Below, piece by piece: positions 25,665 through 33,856 of a stretch of 44,927 bases of DNA. The position numbers were made by a program, and so were the translations under genes. This DNA is from Bacteroidales bacterium. Lineage in GTDB: Bacteria; Bacteroidota; Bacteroidia; Bacteroidales; Marinilabiliaceae. Location: NCBI GenBank assembly GCA_004552385.1, contig SFOL01000004.1, forward strand, positions 1-44,927. The letters run 5' to 3'. The notes under the pieces were generated by a model. It saw only the letters and a list, made by a program, of their open reading frames with translations, was not told where the DNA came from and made no database searches. Positions within the stretch are counted from its first letter, which is position 1. Each line of letters starts with the position of its first letter.

Positions 25665-28337
25665 TCAGAAGAGTGTCGGCTGCTCCGGATCTTCGTCTCC
25701 GGCAGTCTCAATCTCCTGCTCCGGGACATCCTCCTCGCGGATAGTCGGGATGACAGGCTCAAGCTCCTTAATCTCATCTACTTGCCACTTGGCCAGCTGT
25801 TTGCCCTTGGCCTTGATGCCCTTCTCGGCAATGAACTCGTAGGCGTCAATCTGCTCAGCAGGTCGCCACTTGTCATCGCCTCCGTAGGTGAGGGAGAAGA
25901 GCGGATGATCCTCATCACTGACGCATATTAGTTTGCTGTTGGGGTTGTCACCAATGAAATTGACAGGTTTGGCAGAGAGGGTTATCTTAAAGCGTTTGAT
26001 GTAGTGCAGGCCGGTCTCGCCATCGACATATATGGCGGTCCACGTCTTGCGGGCGTCATACTTCTCAATTCGGACTATATTGTCCTCAAAGTGCTGCTCG
26101 AAGCCTGTGCCCGTTATGACGGCGTCTCCGCCGTTCGTTATGATGAGAATCTTGTCCTCGCCACCAAACTCGCCGAGAAGCTCGCCACGGCCATCGGGGT
26201 TGAGGCGCAGCGTCTCCCACTCGAACCAAATCTGACGGCCGCCGAGTGTGCTCTCGCCTTTTCGCTTAAGAACCACCTTGTGGACGTCATTCTTAGTGAC
26301 GACGTTGCCCTTGGAGGCGCGCCCCTTGACGGCGAGCGTGGAGAAGTCGAAGTCGATGACCACGTTACGCAGCTTGGCCCTGGGGCGGAGCAGAACTTTA
26401 ACAACCTCCGCCTCGCCATTGGCGTTTGCGCTGAAGTAACGGAGCTTAGTGCCAGGCGTGGCGGACGTCACATCATACTCGCGGTCGCGGGTGATGCCAG
26501 TGACGCTGAAACGCTTAGCATACGTGACACCCGTCTCGCCATCAGTGTAGACGGCATTATAGACGGTGCGGGAGTCATTCTTCTTAAAGATGGCGATGTA
26601 CATGACGCCAGTTCCGACATCCACCTTCTCGTCAATCTTCTTGACGACATACCTGCCGTCGGTGTAGAAGATTATGACGTCGTCAAGGTCTGAGCAGTCG
26701 GCCACGTAGTCGCCCTTCTTAAGCCCGAAACCCATAAAACCGTCTTCGCGGTTGACAAAGAGTTTCTTATTCCGCTCAGCCACCTTTGTGGCCTCAATGT
26801 TGTCAAACGAGCGGATCTCGGTAAGCCTCTGCTTGCCGGCACCGTATTGCTTCTTGACGCGGCGGAAGTGCGCTATGGCGAAGTCAATGATATGGTCAAT
26901 ATTATCTTGCGTCTTGCGCATCTCCTCCTTGAGGGCGACGAGCTTATCCTCCGCGGCCTGGCTGTTGAACTTAAGGATGCGGGCCATCTTGATGTCGAGC
27001 AGATGGAGGATGTCGTCCCTCGTGACGTCTCGCATAAGGGTGACGTTATTGGCCTCGAAGTAAGCCTTCAAGCGGGCGTCGATGTGCGCCACGGCGGCGT
27101 CGATGTTCTCGGCCTCCTCAAACTCTACATCCTTATAAATGCGCTCCTCAATAAAAATCTTCTCGAGCGAGAGCGTATGCCACTGCTGCGCCAGTTCGTC
27201 AAGCATAATCTGCAGCTCCTGCCTCAAGAGCGCGACGGTGCGGTCAGTGCTGTGGCGCAAGATGTCCGACACGCCCATAAAATGCGGCTTGCGATCCATG
27301 ATGACGCAGGCGTTGGGCGATATAGAGACCTCGCAATCGGTGAAGGCGTAGAGCGCATCGATTGTCTTATCTGGCGAGGCGCCAGTTGGCAGGTGGATAA
27401 GGATCTCGGCGTGCGCCGCCGTGAGGTCCTCAATCTTCTTGACCTTGATTTTTTTGTCGTTGACCTTCAGGATGGAGTCAATGACGGCGGATGTCGTCTT
27501 GGAATATGGGATCTCTGTGATGGCGAGCGTCTTAGCATCCCTCTTCTCAATCTTAGCCCTTATGCGGACCGTCCCCCCTCGCAACCCGTCATTGTAGCGC
27601 GAGACGTCGATGAGGCCGCCCGTGGGGAAGTCGGGGTAGAGCGAGAACGGCTTACCCTCAAGGTATGCGATGGAGGCGTCAAGCAGCTCATTGAAATTAT
27701 GCGGCAGGATTTTAGACGCGAGACCTACTGCGATACCCTCCACACCCTGCGCCAGGAGGAGGGGGAACTTGACGGGGAGTGTCACAGGCTCCTCGTTCCT
27801 GCCGTCGTAGCTCTCTTTCCATACCGTCACCTTTGGGCTGAAAACGACATCGAGTGCGAACTTGGTAAGGCGCGCCTCGATGTAACGCGGAGCGGCGGCC
27901 CCGTCGCCAGTGAGAATGTTGCCCCAGTTTCCCTGTGTGTCGATGAGCAGCCCTTTCTGCCCGAGCTGTACGAGCGCGTCGCCAATGGAGGCGTCGCCAT
28001 GGGGGTGGAAGTGCATAGTGTCTCCCACGATGCCCGCCACCTTGTTGTAGAGGCCATTCTCGTCTTTGCGCATGGTGTGTAGGATACGCCTCTGCACCGG
28101 CTTGAGGCCGTCGTCGATGTGCGGGACGGCCCTTTCGAGTATCACGTAGCTGGCATAGTCGAGAAACCACAGCCTGTACATGCCGTGGAGCCTGCTCTTC
28201 TTGACGGCTTCGGAGTCCCAAGCGGGAGCGTCGCCAGCAGCCTCGGGAGCGAGGACGTCGGCGTCACCCGCCGCGTCATCGTCTTGCGGGAGGTTGTCTT
28301 CCCTCTCGTCTTCGTTATCCGTGGTGTCGTTGCTCAT
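25665..28337 (-). CDS. parC: DNA topoisomerase IV subunit A
   Basis: An 890-residue type IIA topoisomerase subunit that cuts and passes DNA to separate daughter chromosomes. The active-site tyrosine is Y152 in APRYIEARL. GyrA-box-like features of gyrase are missing, and the C-terminal part has divergent propeller repeats, which with the parE pairing points to topoisomerase IV. The quinolone-determining helix reads HPHGDASIGDALV: the position of E. coli Ser80 is Ala and that of Glu84 is Asp. An acidic N-terminal tail of about 45 residues precedes the core. It shares strand and order with parE, but with a 265-base spacer. Confidence 0.93.
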   Translation of the reverse strand: MSNDTTDNEDEREDNLPQDDDAAGDADVLAPEAAGDAPAWDSEAVKKSRLHGMYRLWFLDYASYVILERAVPHIDDGLKPVQRRILHTMRKDENGLYNKVAGIVGDTMHFHPHGDASIGDALVQLGQKGLLIDTQGNWGNILTGDGAAAPRYIEARLTKFALDVVFSPKVTVWKESYDGRNEEPVTLPVKFPLLLAQGVEGIAVGLASKILPHNFNELLDASIAYLEGKPFSLYPDFPTGGLIDVSRYNDGLRGGTVRIRAKIEKRDAKTLAITEIPYSKTTSAVIDSILKVNDKKIKVKKIEDLTAAHAEILIHLPTGASPDKTIDALYAFTDCEVSISPNACVIMDRKPHFMGVSDILRHSTDRTVALLRQELQIMLDELAQQWHTLSLEKIFIEERIYKDVEFEEAENIDAAVAHIDARLKAYFEANNVTLMRDVTRDDILHLLDIKMARILKFNSQAAEDKLVALKEEMRKTQDNIDHIIDFAIAHFRRVKKQYGAGKQRLTEIRSFDNIEATKVAERNKKLFVNREDGFMGFGLKKGDYVADCSDLDDVIIFYTDGRYVVKKIDEKVDVGTGVMYIAIFKKNDSRTVYNAVYTDGETGVTYAKRFSVTGITRDREYDVTSATPGTKLRYFSANANGEAEVVKVLLRPRAKLRNVVIDFDFSTLAVKGRASKGNVVTKNDVHKVVLKRKGESTLGGRQIWFEWETLRLNPDGRGELLGEFGGEDKILIITNGGDAVITGTGFEQHFEDNIVRIEKYDARKTWTAIYVDGETGLHYIKRFKITLSAKPVNFIGDNPNSKLICVSDEDHPLFSLTYGGDDKWRPAEQIDAYEFIAEKGIKAKGKQLAKWQVDEIKELEPVIPTIREEDVPEQEIETAGDEDPEQPTLF

Positions 28338-28380
28338 AAGAGTAATTTATAAAAACAGAGTACGCCTCGCGCTACATGCC

Positions 28381-28602
28381 TCATCGGTTTCCGCGGAACA
28401 TGGCGTCAATCATCTTAAACGTGTTGGAACAAGAGACCTCTTCGGGCGGGACTCGATTATCCATTCGGAACTTGTATGATATCTGCAACCGGCCGTTATT
28501 CTTATCCGATGCGTTGTCCGACCATCTCCTATGATCTTGACGATGTCCAACAGAGAAATCAATTTCCTCAAGACAATAAGTTTCCAGTCCGTCTATTATT
28601 TC
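28381..28602 (-). other. Unassigned open stretch in frame with parE, between its stop and parC
   Basis: Immediately after the parE TAG, the same frame stays open for 73 codons to a TGA at 28381-28383. It has internal ATGs (one at about 28464 would give a 27-residue peptide ending MFRGNR). No family is recognised. Third positions are more AT-rich than in neighbouring genes. It may be chance, a decayed gene, or an unusual spacer; the rest to 28337 is AT-rich leader sequence. Confidence 0.2.
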
Positions 28603-30507
28603 CTACTCCTCGCCTGCGAGGATTTGCAGATCCTTGTCGATAAGATCCTCCTCTATCACGAGGTTGTCAATGATGAAATTCTGGCGGCTTGACGTGTTCT
28701 TGCCCATATAGAAGTCGAGCAGCTCGTGAACCCCGTCCGAGCTCTTGAGCGACACGGCGTCGAGTCTGATGCCCGAGCCTATGAACTCCTTGAACTCTCC
28801 CGGGCTGATCTCGCCAAGACCTTTGAATCGCGTTATCTCGCGGGCGGAACCGAGTTTGGCTGCGGCCTTGTCACGCTCCTCCTCACTGTAGCAGTATATG
28901 GTCTGCTTCTTGTTCCTGACACGGAAGAGTGGGGTTTGCAGGACGAAGAGATGCCCGTTCTTGATGACCTCGGGGAAGTATTGCAAGAAAAAGGTTATCA
29001 TAAGCAGCCGGATGTGCATGCCGTCGACATCGGCATCGGTGGCTATGATGATCTTATTGTAGCGCAGTCCGTCAATTCCGTCCTCGATGTTGAGCGCGCT
29101 CTGCAAGAGGAAGAACTCCTCGTTCTTGTAGATGGTATCGCGCCTGAGTCCGAAAGTGTTGAGCGGCTTGCCTCGGAGGCTGAAGACCGCCTGCGTCTTG
29201 GCGTCTCTGGTGGTGGTGAGAGAGCCAGAGGCGGAGTCGCCCTCGGTTATGAATATTGAGCTCTCCTCGCGCCTGTCGTTGTTGGCGTCGGTGAGGTGGA
29301 TGGTGCAGTCGCGGAGCTTACGGTTGTGCAGGTTGGCCTTCTTTGCCTTCTCCCGCGCCTCCTTCTGTATTCCGCTTATTGCCTTTCGCTCCTTCTCGCT
29401 GTCGACTATCTTTTTGTTGATGATCTCGGCCGTGTCGAGGTTTCGGCGCAAGTAGTTGTCGAGGTGCTCGGAGAGGAAGTCGCCGACGTAAGAACGGATT
29501 GAGACTCCGTCTTTGGGGCTCATGTCCTTACTGCCGAGCTTAGTCTTAGTCTGGCTCTCGAAGACCGGCTCCTGGACTCTTATGGCCACGACGGCGGTGA
29601 GGCCGGAGCGGATGTCTCCCGTGTCGTAATTCTTGCCGTAGTAGTCGCGCAGAGTCTTCACGACGGCCTCTTTGAAGGCGTTGAGGTGAGTGCCGCCCTG
29701 GGTAGTGTGCTGTCCGTTGACGAAGCTGTAATACTCCTCGCCGTAGTGATCGCAATGCGTCATCGCGATCTCGAGGTCCCTGGTCTCGAGGTGTATTATC
29801 GGGTAGAGGCTCTCCTCGGTCATGTTGTCCATGAGGAGGTCGACCACACCGTTCTCGCTTTTAAACTTCTCGCCGTTGTAGGAGAGCGTGAGTCCCTTAT
29901 TGAGATAGGAGTAGTTTTTGAGCATCTGGACGATGAACTCGTCGCGGTAGGCGTAGTTCTCGAAGATCTCGGCATCGGGAGTAAACTCGACGAGCGTACC
30001 GTTCTTCTGGTCGGTTGGCTCAATGTCGTGTTCGCGGACCACGATGCCTTTTGAGAACTCCACACACTTCATTTGCCCGTCTCGGACGGCAGTGACCACA
30101 AAACGCGTGGAGAGAGCGTTGACAGCCTTGATGCCGACTCCGTTGAGTCCGATGGACTTTTGGAACGCGGCGCTGTCATACTTGCCTCCGGTGTTCATCT
30201 TGGAAGCCACGTCTACGACTTTATTTAGCGGGATACCACGCCCAAAGTCCCTGACAGAGACCTCGCCCTGCGGGTTCACAGCGACGTCGATCCTTTTGCC
30301 GAAGCCCATCATGAACTCGTCGATGGAGTTGTCGATGACCTCCTTGATCAGGACGTATATGCCGTCGTCGGCATAAGTGCCGTCTCCGAGCTTACCGATA
30401 TACATGCCCGGGCGGCGGCGAATATGCTCGTGCCACTCAAGTGTTTTAATGGCGTCGTCGCCATATTCGGCCGCGGCCTGATTATGCTGTACCTCTTCGT
30501 CGTTCAT
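28603..30507 (-). CDS. parE: DNA topoisomerase IV subunit B
   Basis: A 634-residue ATPase subunit of topoisomerase IV. The GHKL site is visible as EVIDNSIDE, DFGRGIP and GLNGVGIKAVNALS. The TOPRIM domain has EGDSASG (E422) and DADVDG for metal binding. Length and ending (NTSSRQNFIIDNLVIEEDL) match Bacteroidetes ParE. The start ATG 30507 fits the conserved beginning YGDDAIKTLEWHEHIRRRPGMY. The upstream 270 bases contain only the HIT-gene terminator and no recognised -7 box. Confidence 0.93.
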   Translation of the reverse strand: MNDEEVQHNQAAAEYGDDAIKTLEWHEHIRRRPGMYIGKLGDGTYADDGIYVLIKEVIDNSIDEFMMGFGKRIDVAVNPQGEVSVRDFGRGIPLNKVVDVASKMNTGGKYDSAAFQKSIGLNGVGIKAVNALSTRFVVTAVRDGQMKCVEFSKGIVVREHDIEPTDQKNGTLVEFTPDAEIFENYAYRDEFIVQMLKNYSYLNKGLTLSYNGEKFKSENGVVDLLMDNMTEESLYPIIHLETRDLEIAMTHCDHYGEEYYSFVNGQHTTQGGTHLNAFKEAVVKTLRDYYGKNYDTGDIRSGLTAVVAIRVQEPVFESQTKTKLGSKDMSPKDGVSIRSYVGDFLSEHLDNYLRRNLDTAEIINKKIVDSEKERKAISGIQKEAREKAKKANLHNRKLRDCTIHLTDANNDRREESSIFITEGDSASGSLTTTRDAKTQAVFSLRGKPLNTFGLRRDTIYKNEEFFLLQSALNIEDGIDGLRYNKIIIATDADVDGMHIRLLMITFFLQYFPEVIKNGHLFVLQTPLFRVRNKKQTIYCYSEEERDKAAAKLGSAREITRFKGLGEISPGEFKEFIGSGIRLDAVSLKSSDGVHELLDFYMGKNTSSRQNFIIDNLVIEEDLIDKDLQILAGEE

Positions 30508-30710
30508 CGGATTGACATTGTGTGAGTGAAAAAAAGGAGACGCGGAAAAGTGCGCCCGATATATTACAGGGCACCCAACGTAGCTAAGACAGTGTCATAG
30601 AGCATGGACTAACCGCCTAAGTTGCAACAAGATCACACCTGGCGACACGTTGGACGACAAAGTCGCGGGCGGACTCTCATACACGCAAAGTTAGCTATTT
30701 TTCGATGCCG

Positions 30711-30744
30711 AAAAAAACGCCCCGCTGCCATGAGGAGCGGGGCG
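30711..30744 (-). terminator. Terminator after the HIT gene (minus strand)
   Basis: CGCCCCGCT (30718-30726) pairs with AGCGGGGCG (30736-30744). On the minus strand the stem is followed by seven T (plus A run 30711-30717). It closes the greA-HIT unit. The remaining bases from 30508 to 30710 upstream of parE show no other feature. Confidence 0.85.
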
Positions 30745-30776
30745 CATGTCGCCATTCAGGCCTTATGAGAATGATG

Positions 30777-31175
30777 TTACTTCTCAAATTTAGAGGCGAT
30801 TAGCTCCGCAGTGGCCTTAAACTCGGCCTCAGTCATTTTTACCCTCTCGTTTTTGAAATTGAGAGTGGCCTCGCTGTCCATAGGCACAAGGTGGATGTGG
30901 GCATGAGGCACGTCGAAGCCAAGGACAGCGACTCCGACACGCTTGCATCCGAGCGCTGACTTTTGAGCCCTGGCCACCTTTTGCGCAAAAAGAGTCAGGC
31001 TGGCCATCCGCTCAGGCTCAAGATCGAATATGTAGTCGGTCTCAACCTTCGGGACGCAGAGAGTGTGGCCCTTAGCGAGCGGGTTGATGTCGAGGAAAGC
31101 GTAGTTATACTCATCCTCGGCCACCTTGTAAGAAGGAATCTCGCCGTTGATGATCTTAGTGAAAATCGTAGACAT
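30777..31175 (-). CDS. HIT-family protein (nucleotide hydrolase/transferase)
   Basis: A 132-residue Hint-type protein with the histidine triad HAHIHLVP (H91, H93, H95) and the N-terminal TIFTKIINGEIPSYKV. Such proteins hydrolyse nucleoside phosphoramidates or aminoacyl-AMP; the native substrate is unclear. It lies 29 bases downstream of greA and appears cotranscribed with it. Confidence 0.94.
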   Translation of the reverse strand: MSTIFTKIINGEIPSYKVAEDEYNYAFLDINPLAKGHTLCVPKVETDYIFDLEPERMASLTLFAQKVARAQKSALGCKRVGVAVLGFDVPHAHIHLVPMDSEATLNFKNERVKMTEAEFKATAELIASKFEK

Positions 31176-31204
31176 GTAGCCAAATGTTATAATGCTGAAG
31201 CGAA

Positions 31205-31690
31205 TTACTCGATGGAGAGCGCGATGTCGAGGACCTTGAAAGACATTAGCCCTGCCGGGACCTTGATCTCGGCGACCTCGCCGACCTTCTTGCCGATAAG
31301 TCCTTTTGCGATAGGCGTCGTAAGAGATATCTTACCAGCCTTGAGGTCGGAGCCTTCGGTCTCGGGGACGATGGTGTAGGTCATTTTGGCCTTGGTCTTG
31401 GTGTTCTCGATGGTGACCTTGCTGAGGAGCTGGACAGAAGATTTGTCGAGCTTGCTGGTGTCTATGATGCGGCTGTTGGCAATGATGCCCTTCAGCTTGG
31501 CGATTTTTGTCTCAAGATGAGCCTGCGCCTCCTTGGCGGCGTCATACTCAGCGTTCTCGGAGAGGTCGCCCTTGTCACGCGCCTCTGAAATGGCAGCTAT
31601 GACCTTAGGACGCTCGACGCTTTCGAGTTCAGCCAGCTCGTCTTTGATTTTTTTGAGACCAGCCTCGGTTACATAGTTGACAGATGACAT
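31205..31690 (-). CDS. greA: Transcription elongation factor GreA
   Basis: A 161-residue factor that rescues backtracked RNA polymerase by stimulating transcript cleavage. It has an N-terminal coiled coil (ARDKGDLSENAEYDAAKEAQ, with the acidic tip residues) and a C-terminal FKBP-like domain with TPIAKGLIGKKVGE. The frame allows an ATG nine codons upstream (31717), but an AGGAGG at 31704-31699 sits 8 bases before ATG 31690 and inside that extension, so 31690 is the start. It has a good promoter and a leader of about 165 bases. Confidence 0.96.
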   Translation of the reverse strand: MSSVNYVTEAGLKKIKDELAELESVERPKVIAAISEARDKGDLSENAEYDAAKEAQAHLETKIAKLKGIIANSRIIDTSKLDKSSVQLLSKVTIENTKTKAKMTYTIVPETEGSDLKAGKISLTTPIAKGLIGKKVGEVAEIKVPAGLMSFKVLDIALSIE

Positions 31691-31698
31691 AGTTGTGT

Positions 31699-31704
31699 CC
31701 TCCT
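31699..31704 (-). promoter_or_regulatory. Shine-Dalgarno sequence deciding the greA start
   Basis: AGGAGG on the minus strand, 8 bases before ATG 31690. This is a rare strong ribosome-binding site in this window, where most starts lack one. Confidence 0.8.
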
Positions 31705-31730
31705 TTTCTTTTAACATATAAAAGAAGAGA

Positions 31731-31754
31731 ATCCTGAAAATAGAATCTCAGGAT
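31731..31754 (-). promoter_or_regulatory. Stem-loop in the greA leader
   Basis: ATCCTGA (31731-31737) and TCAGGAT (31748-31754) pair around a 10-base loop, followed on the minus strand by a pyrimidine-rich stretch before the Shine-Dalgarno. It could be a leader structure or weak attenuator. Confidence 0.35.
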
Positions 31755-31839
31755 CCTCATTCCGTTATATGGTTATTTAATTGTTTTTCTTTTATTTAGC
31801 TCACGCATTCACCCTCAAACAGGATGCATCTGCATGAAC

Positions 31840-31866
31840 TTGCACAATGCTTAATTAACTGTGCAA
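31840..31866. promoter_or_regulatory. Inverted repeat overlapping the greA promoter (possible operator)
   Basis: TTGCACA (31840-31846) and TGTGCAA (31860-31866) are exact inverted halves 13 bases apart. One half overlaps the greA -7 box and the other lies just past the predicted transcription start, a typical repressor position. Confidence 0.4.
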
Positions 31867-31895
31867 AGGTAAGACTTTATTTCCTCCTAAACAAA
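31864..31895 (-). promoter_or_regulatory. greA promoter, close to the Bacteroidetes consensus
   Basis: On the minus strand TTTG (plus 31892-31895), a 20-base spacer, then TACCTTTG (plus 31864-31871). This is TTTG-N20-TAnnTTTG with no mismatch. Transcription should start near 31857. Confidence 0.75.
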
Positions 31896-31938
31896 TTTTT
31901 TAATTCTGACATGTTTTAAAGGATTTAGCGGAGCGGCC

Positions 31939-32502
31939 TCAGAATTCAGGACGACGGAAAACGGCGTCGAGGATCACCGCCCTGCGCGCGTCGTCGGGAG
32001 TGAGCGCGCCGACGACATCAGAGCCGGCGTCAGCCATTGCGGAGTCCGAGGTGGACCTTACGCCCTCCTCGATTTGCTCAGACGCAGGAGCTTTGCGCCT
32101 GTGTCTTGCCGACGGCATGTTCATCCTCTGGTCAACGCAACTGGCAGCGGCGGAAGCCTCCGCTTTGGCGTGAGCCTCAAATGCACGACGAGCCTTGTCA
32201 GCCTCCTCCTGCAGCCTGCGCTCCTCTTCTCTGCGTGCAATCATCTCGTCGCGCTCGCGCCTCATGCGCTCCAATGCGGCTTCATAGTCATCCTCAGTCT
32301 GGGCTGTGGCCTCCTGCGCCACGGGGCGTTGGACAGTTTGCCCGCCTTCGTCCAGCTCCTCGTCATCGTCATCTTCTGCATCGGGCTCTGGCTGCGTCAT
32401 TTGCTGACGTCGCTTGGCCTCCTGCGCGGTCTTTTGAGCCTCGCGCGTCTTGCTATATATGGATATGGCGATGAATATGATCAGGACGATAAACTTTACC
32501 AT
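31939..32502 (-). CDS. Small membrane-anchored coiled-coil protein of unknown function
   Basis: A 187-residue protein with an N-terminal membrane segment (residues 3-16), a basic helix, a very acidic stretch (DAEDDDDEELDE), a charged coiled coil of Glu/Arg (residues about 70-115), and a C-terminal block LTPDDARRAVILDAVFRRP. That C-terminal block resembles one seen in other Bacteroidetes small membrane proteins, from memory. Function unknown. It stands alone on the minus strand between carA and greA. Confidence 0.7.
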   Translation of the reverse strand: MVKFIVLIIFIAISIYSKTREAQKTAQEAKRRQQMTQPEPDAEDDDDEELDEGGQTVQRPVAQEATAQTEDDYEAALERMRRERDEMIARREEERRLQEEADKARRAFEAHAKAEASAAASCVDQRMNMPSARHRRKAPASEQIEEGVRSTSDSAMADAGSDVVGALTPDDARRAVILDAVFRRPEF

Positions 32503-32591
32503 CGGAGTAAGACGTTATTTTGTGTTTATAAACTCTGGCGACATGCACAGGCGGCATAGGTCGCGGCTTTTGACTCGCTTGGCTTAAAGCG

Positions 32592-32631
32592 CAATCGCCA
32601 CACTGCGACAGTAGGCGCAATGAGGCGATTG
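32592..32631 (-). terminator. Possible terminator after carA
   Basis: CAATCGCC (32592-32599) and GGCGATTG (32624-32631) are exact inverted repeats with a 24-base loop, just downstream of the carA stop on the minus strand and followed by CGCTTTAAG. The loop is long and the T run weak. Confidence 0.4.
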
Positions 32632-32655
32632 TGTTGTCAGAAATCCGGCCGAAAG

Positions 32656-33747
32656 TTATTTCTTGCTCTTGGCGATGTTCTCAACGAACTCGTCGAAGAA
32701 CTTCTCGGTGTCAGTCGGGCCGGAGCTTGCCTCGGGGTGGAACTGCGTGGAGAAAATCGGCAGGGTCTTGTGGCGAATGCCCTCGTTTGTCCCGTCATTG
32801 ATATTGACGAAAGAGGGTTCCCAATCGGGGCCGAGGGTGGTGGTGTCGATGGCGAAACCGTGATTCTGGCTTGTTATGTAGCACTGGTTGGTTCCGCACT
32901 TGATGACGGGATGGTTGTGCGCACGGTGGCCATAAGGCAACTTGTAAGTCTTGCAGCCGGCGGCAATGCCGAGGAGCTGGTTGCCGAGGCATATACCGAA
33001 GATAGGCTTGCCTATCTCGATAGCCTTCTTGATGTTCCTGACGGTAGTCTGGCACTGCTGAGGGTCGCCAGGGCCGTTAGACAGCATGAGTCCGTCATAG
33101 TCAATCTGCGTGAAGTCATAATCCCACGGCACACGGATGACGGTCACGTCCCTCTTGAGGAGGCAACGGATGATATTGAACTTGGCACCCGTGTCGACCA
33201 TCACCACCTTATACTTGCCATTGCCATAGGTTGTAACCTCCTTGGGCGAGACCTGCGCGACAAGGTTCTCCTTGTTCGGGTCGGTGAAGTCAACCGGCTG
33301 ATCGACGAACTCGAGCTTGCCGAGCATCGCGCCCTTCTCGCGTATCTTCTGCGTCAGGGCTCGAGTGTCGACGCCCTCGATTGCGGGGATATCCTGCTCT
33401 TTGAGCCACTGCGCGAGGCTCTTCTGCGCATTCCAATGACTGTATTCGTGAGAGTAGTCGGAAACTACGACACCGGCGACGTGGATCTTCTCAGACTCGA
33501 AGAACTTGGGCAAGCCCGTGGCGGGGTCAACGTCATCGTGAGGCACACCATAGTTGCCAATGAGCGGGTAGGTGAAGACCAGGATCTGGCCAGCGTAAGA
33601 CGGGTCGGTAAGGCTCTCGGGATAGCCGGACATGGCGGTGTTGAACACGACCTCGCCCGCGCGCGAATGCTCGCCACCGAAAGAGACACCCTCAAATGCC
33701 GTGCCGTCTTCGAGCACCAGCCTTAACTTCTTCTTTGAGTCGGACAT
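32656..33747 (-). CDS. carA: Carbamoyl phosphate synthase small subunit
   Basis: Glutaminase subunit supplying ammonia for carbamoyl phosphate (pyrimidine and arginine synthesis). The 363-residue protein has the N-terminal LVLEDGTAFEGVSFG and ends in a class I glutamine amidotransferase domain with the catalytic Cys in FGICLGNQ, SQNHGF, and the His-Glu pair in FHPEAS. The frame extends 17 codons upstream, but the family begins at MSDSKKKLRL, so ATG 33747 is used. The large subunit gene carB is not in the window. A GC-rich leader hairpin (33773-33808) lies near the predicted transcript start. Confidence 0.95.
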   Translation of the reverse strand: MSDSKKKLRLVLEDGTAFEGVSFGGEHSRAGEVVFNTAMSGYPESLTDPSYAGQILVFTYPLIGNYGVPHDDVDPATGLPKFFESEKIHVAGVVVSDYSHEYSHWNAQKSLAQWLKEQDIPAIEGVDTRALTQKIREKGAMLGKLEFVDQPVDFTDPNKENLVAQVSPKEVTTYGNGKYKVVMVDTGAKFNIIRCLLKRDVTVIRVPWDYDFTQIDYDGLMLSNGPGDPQQCQTTVRNIKKAIEIGKPIFGICLGNQLLGIAAGCKTYKLPYGHRAHNHPVIKCGTNQCYITSQNHGFAIDTTTLGPDWEPSFVNINDGTNEGIRHKTLPIFSTQFHPEASSGPTDTEKFFDEFVENIAKSKK

Positions 33748-33811
33748 CTTGTCAATTTGATGTTTAATGTTTGCGGCGCGCTGCCCATAGGGGGCCACCC
33801 CACGCCGCCCG

Positions 33812-33819
33812 CAAAATTA
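33812..33819 (-). promoter_or_regulatory. -7 box of the carA promoter
   Basis: TAATTTTG on the minus strand matches TAnnTTTG, 64 bases upstream of the carA ATG. No clear -33 box is present. Confidence 0.5.
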
Positions 33820-33856
33820 CAAAAAAGAACTTACTTTCGGGCCACACCCGGAAATT

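Noticed and set aside
26847..28082. 411-codon plus-strand open frame
   Set aside because: Antisense to parC, whose motifs are clear; no family resemblance.
32620..33726. 368-codon plus-strand open frame
   Set aside because: Antisense to carA; no recognisable domains.
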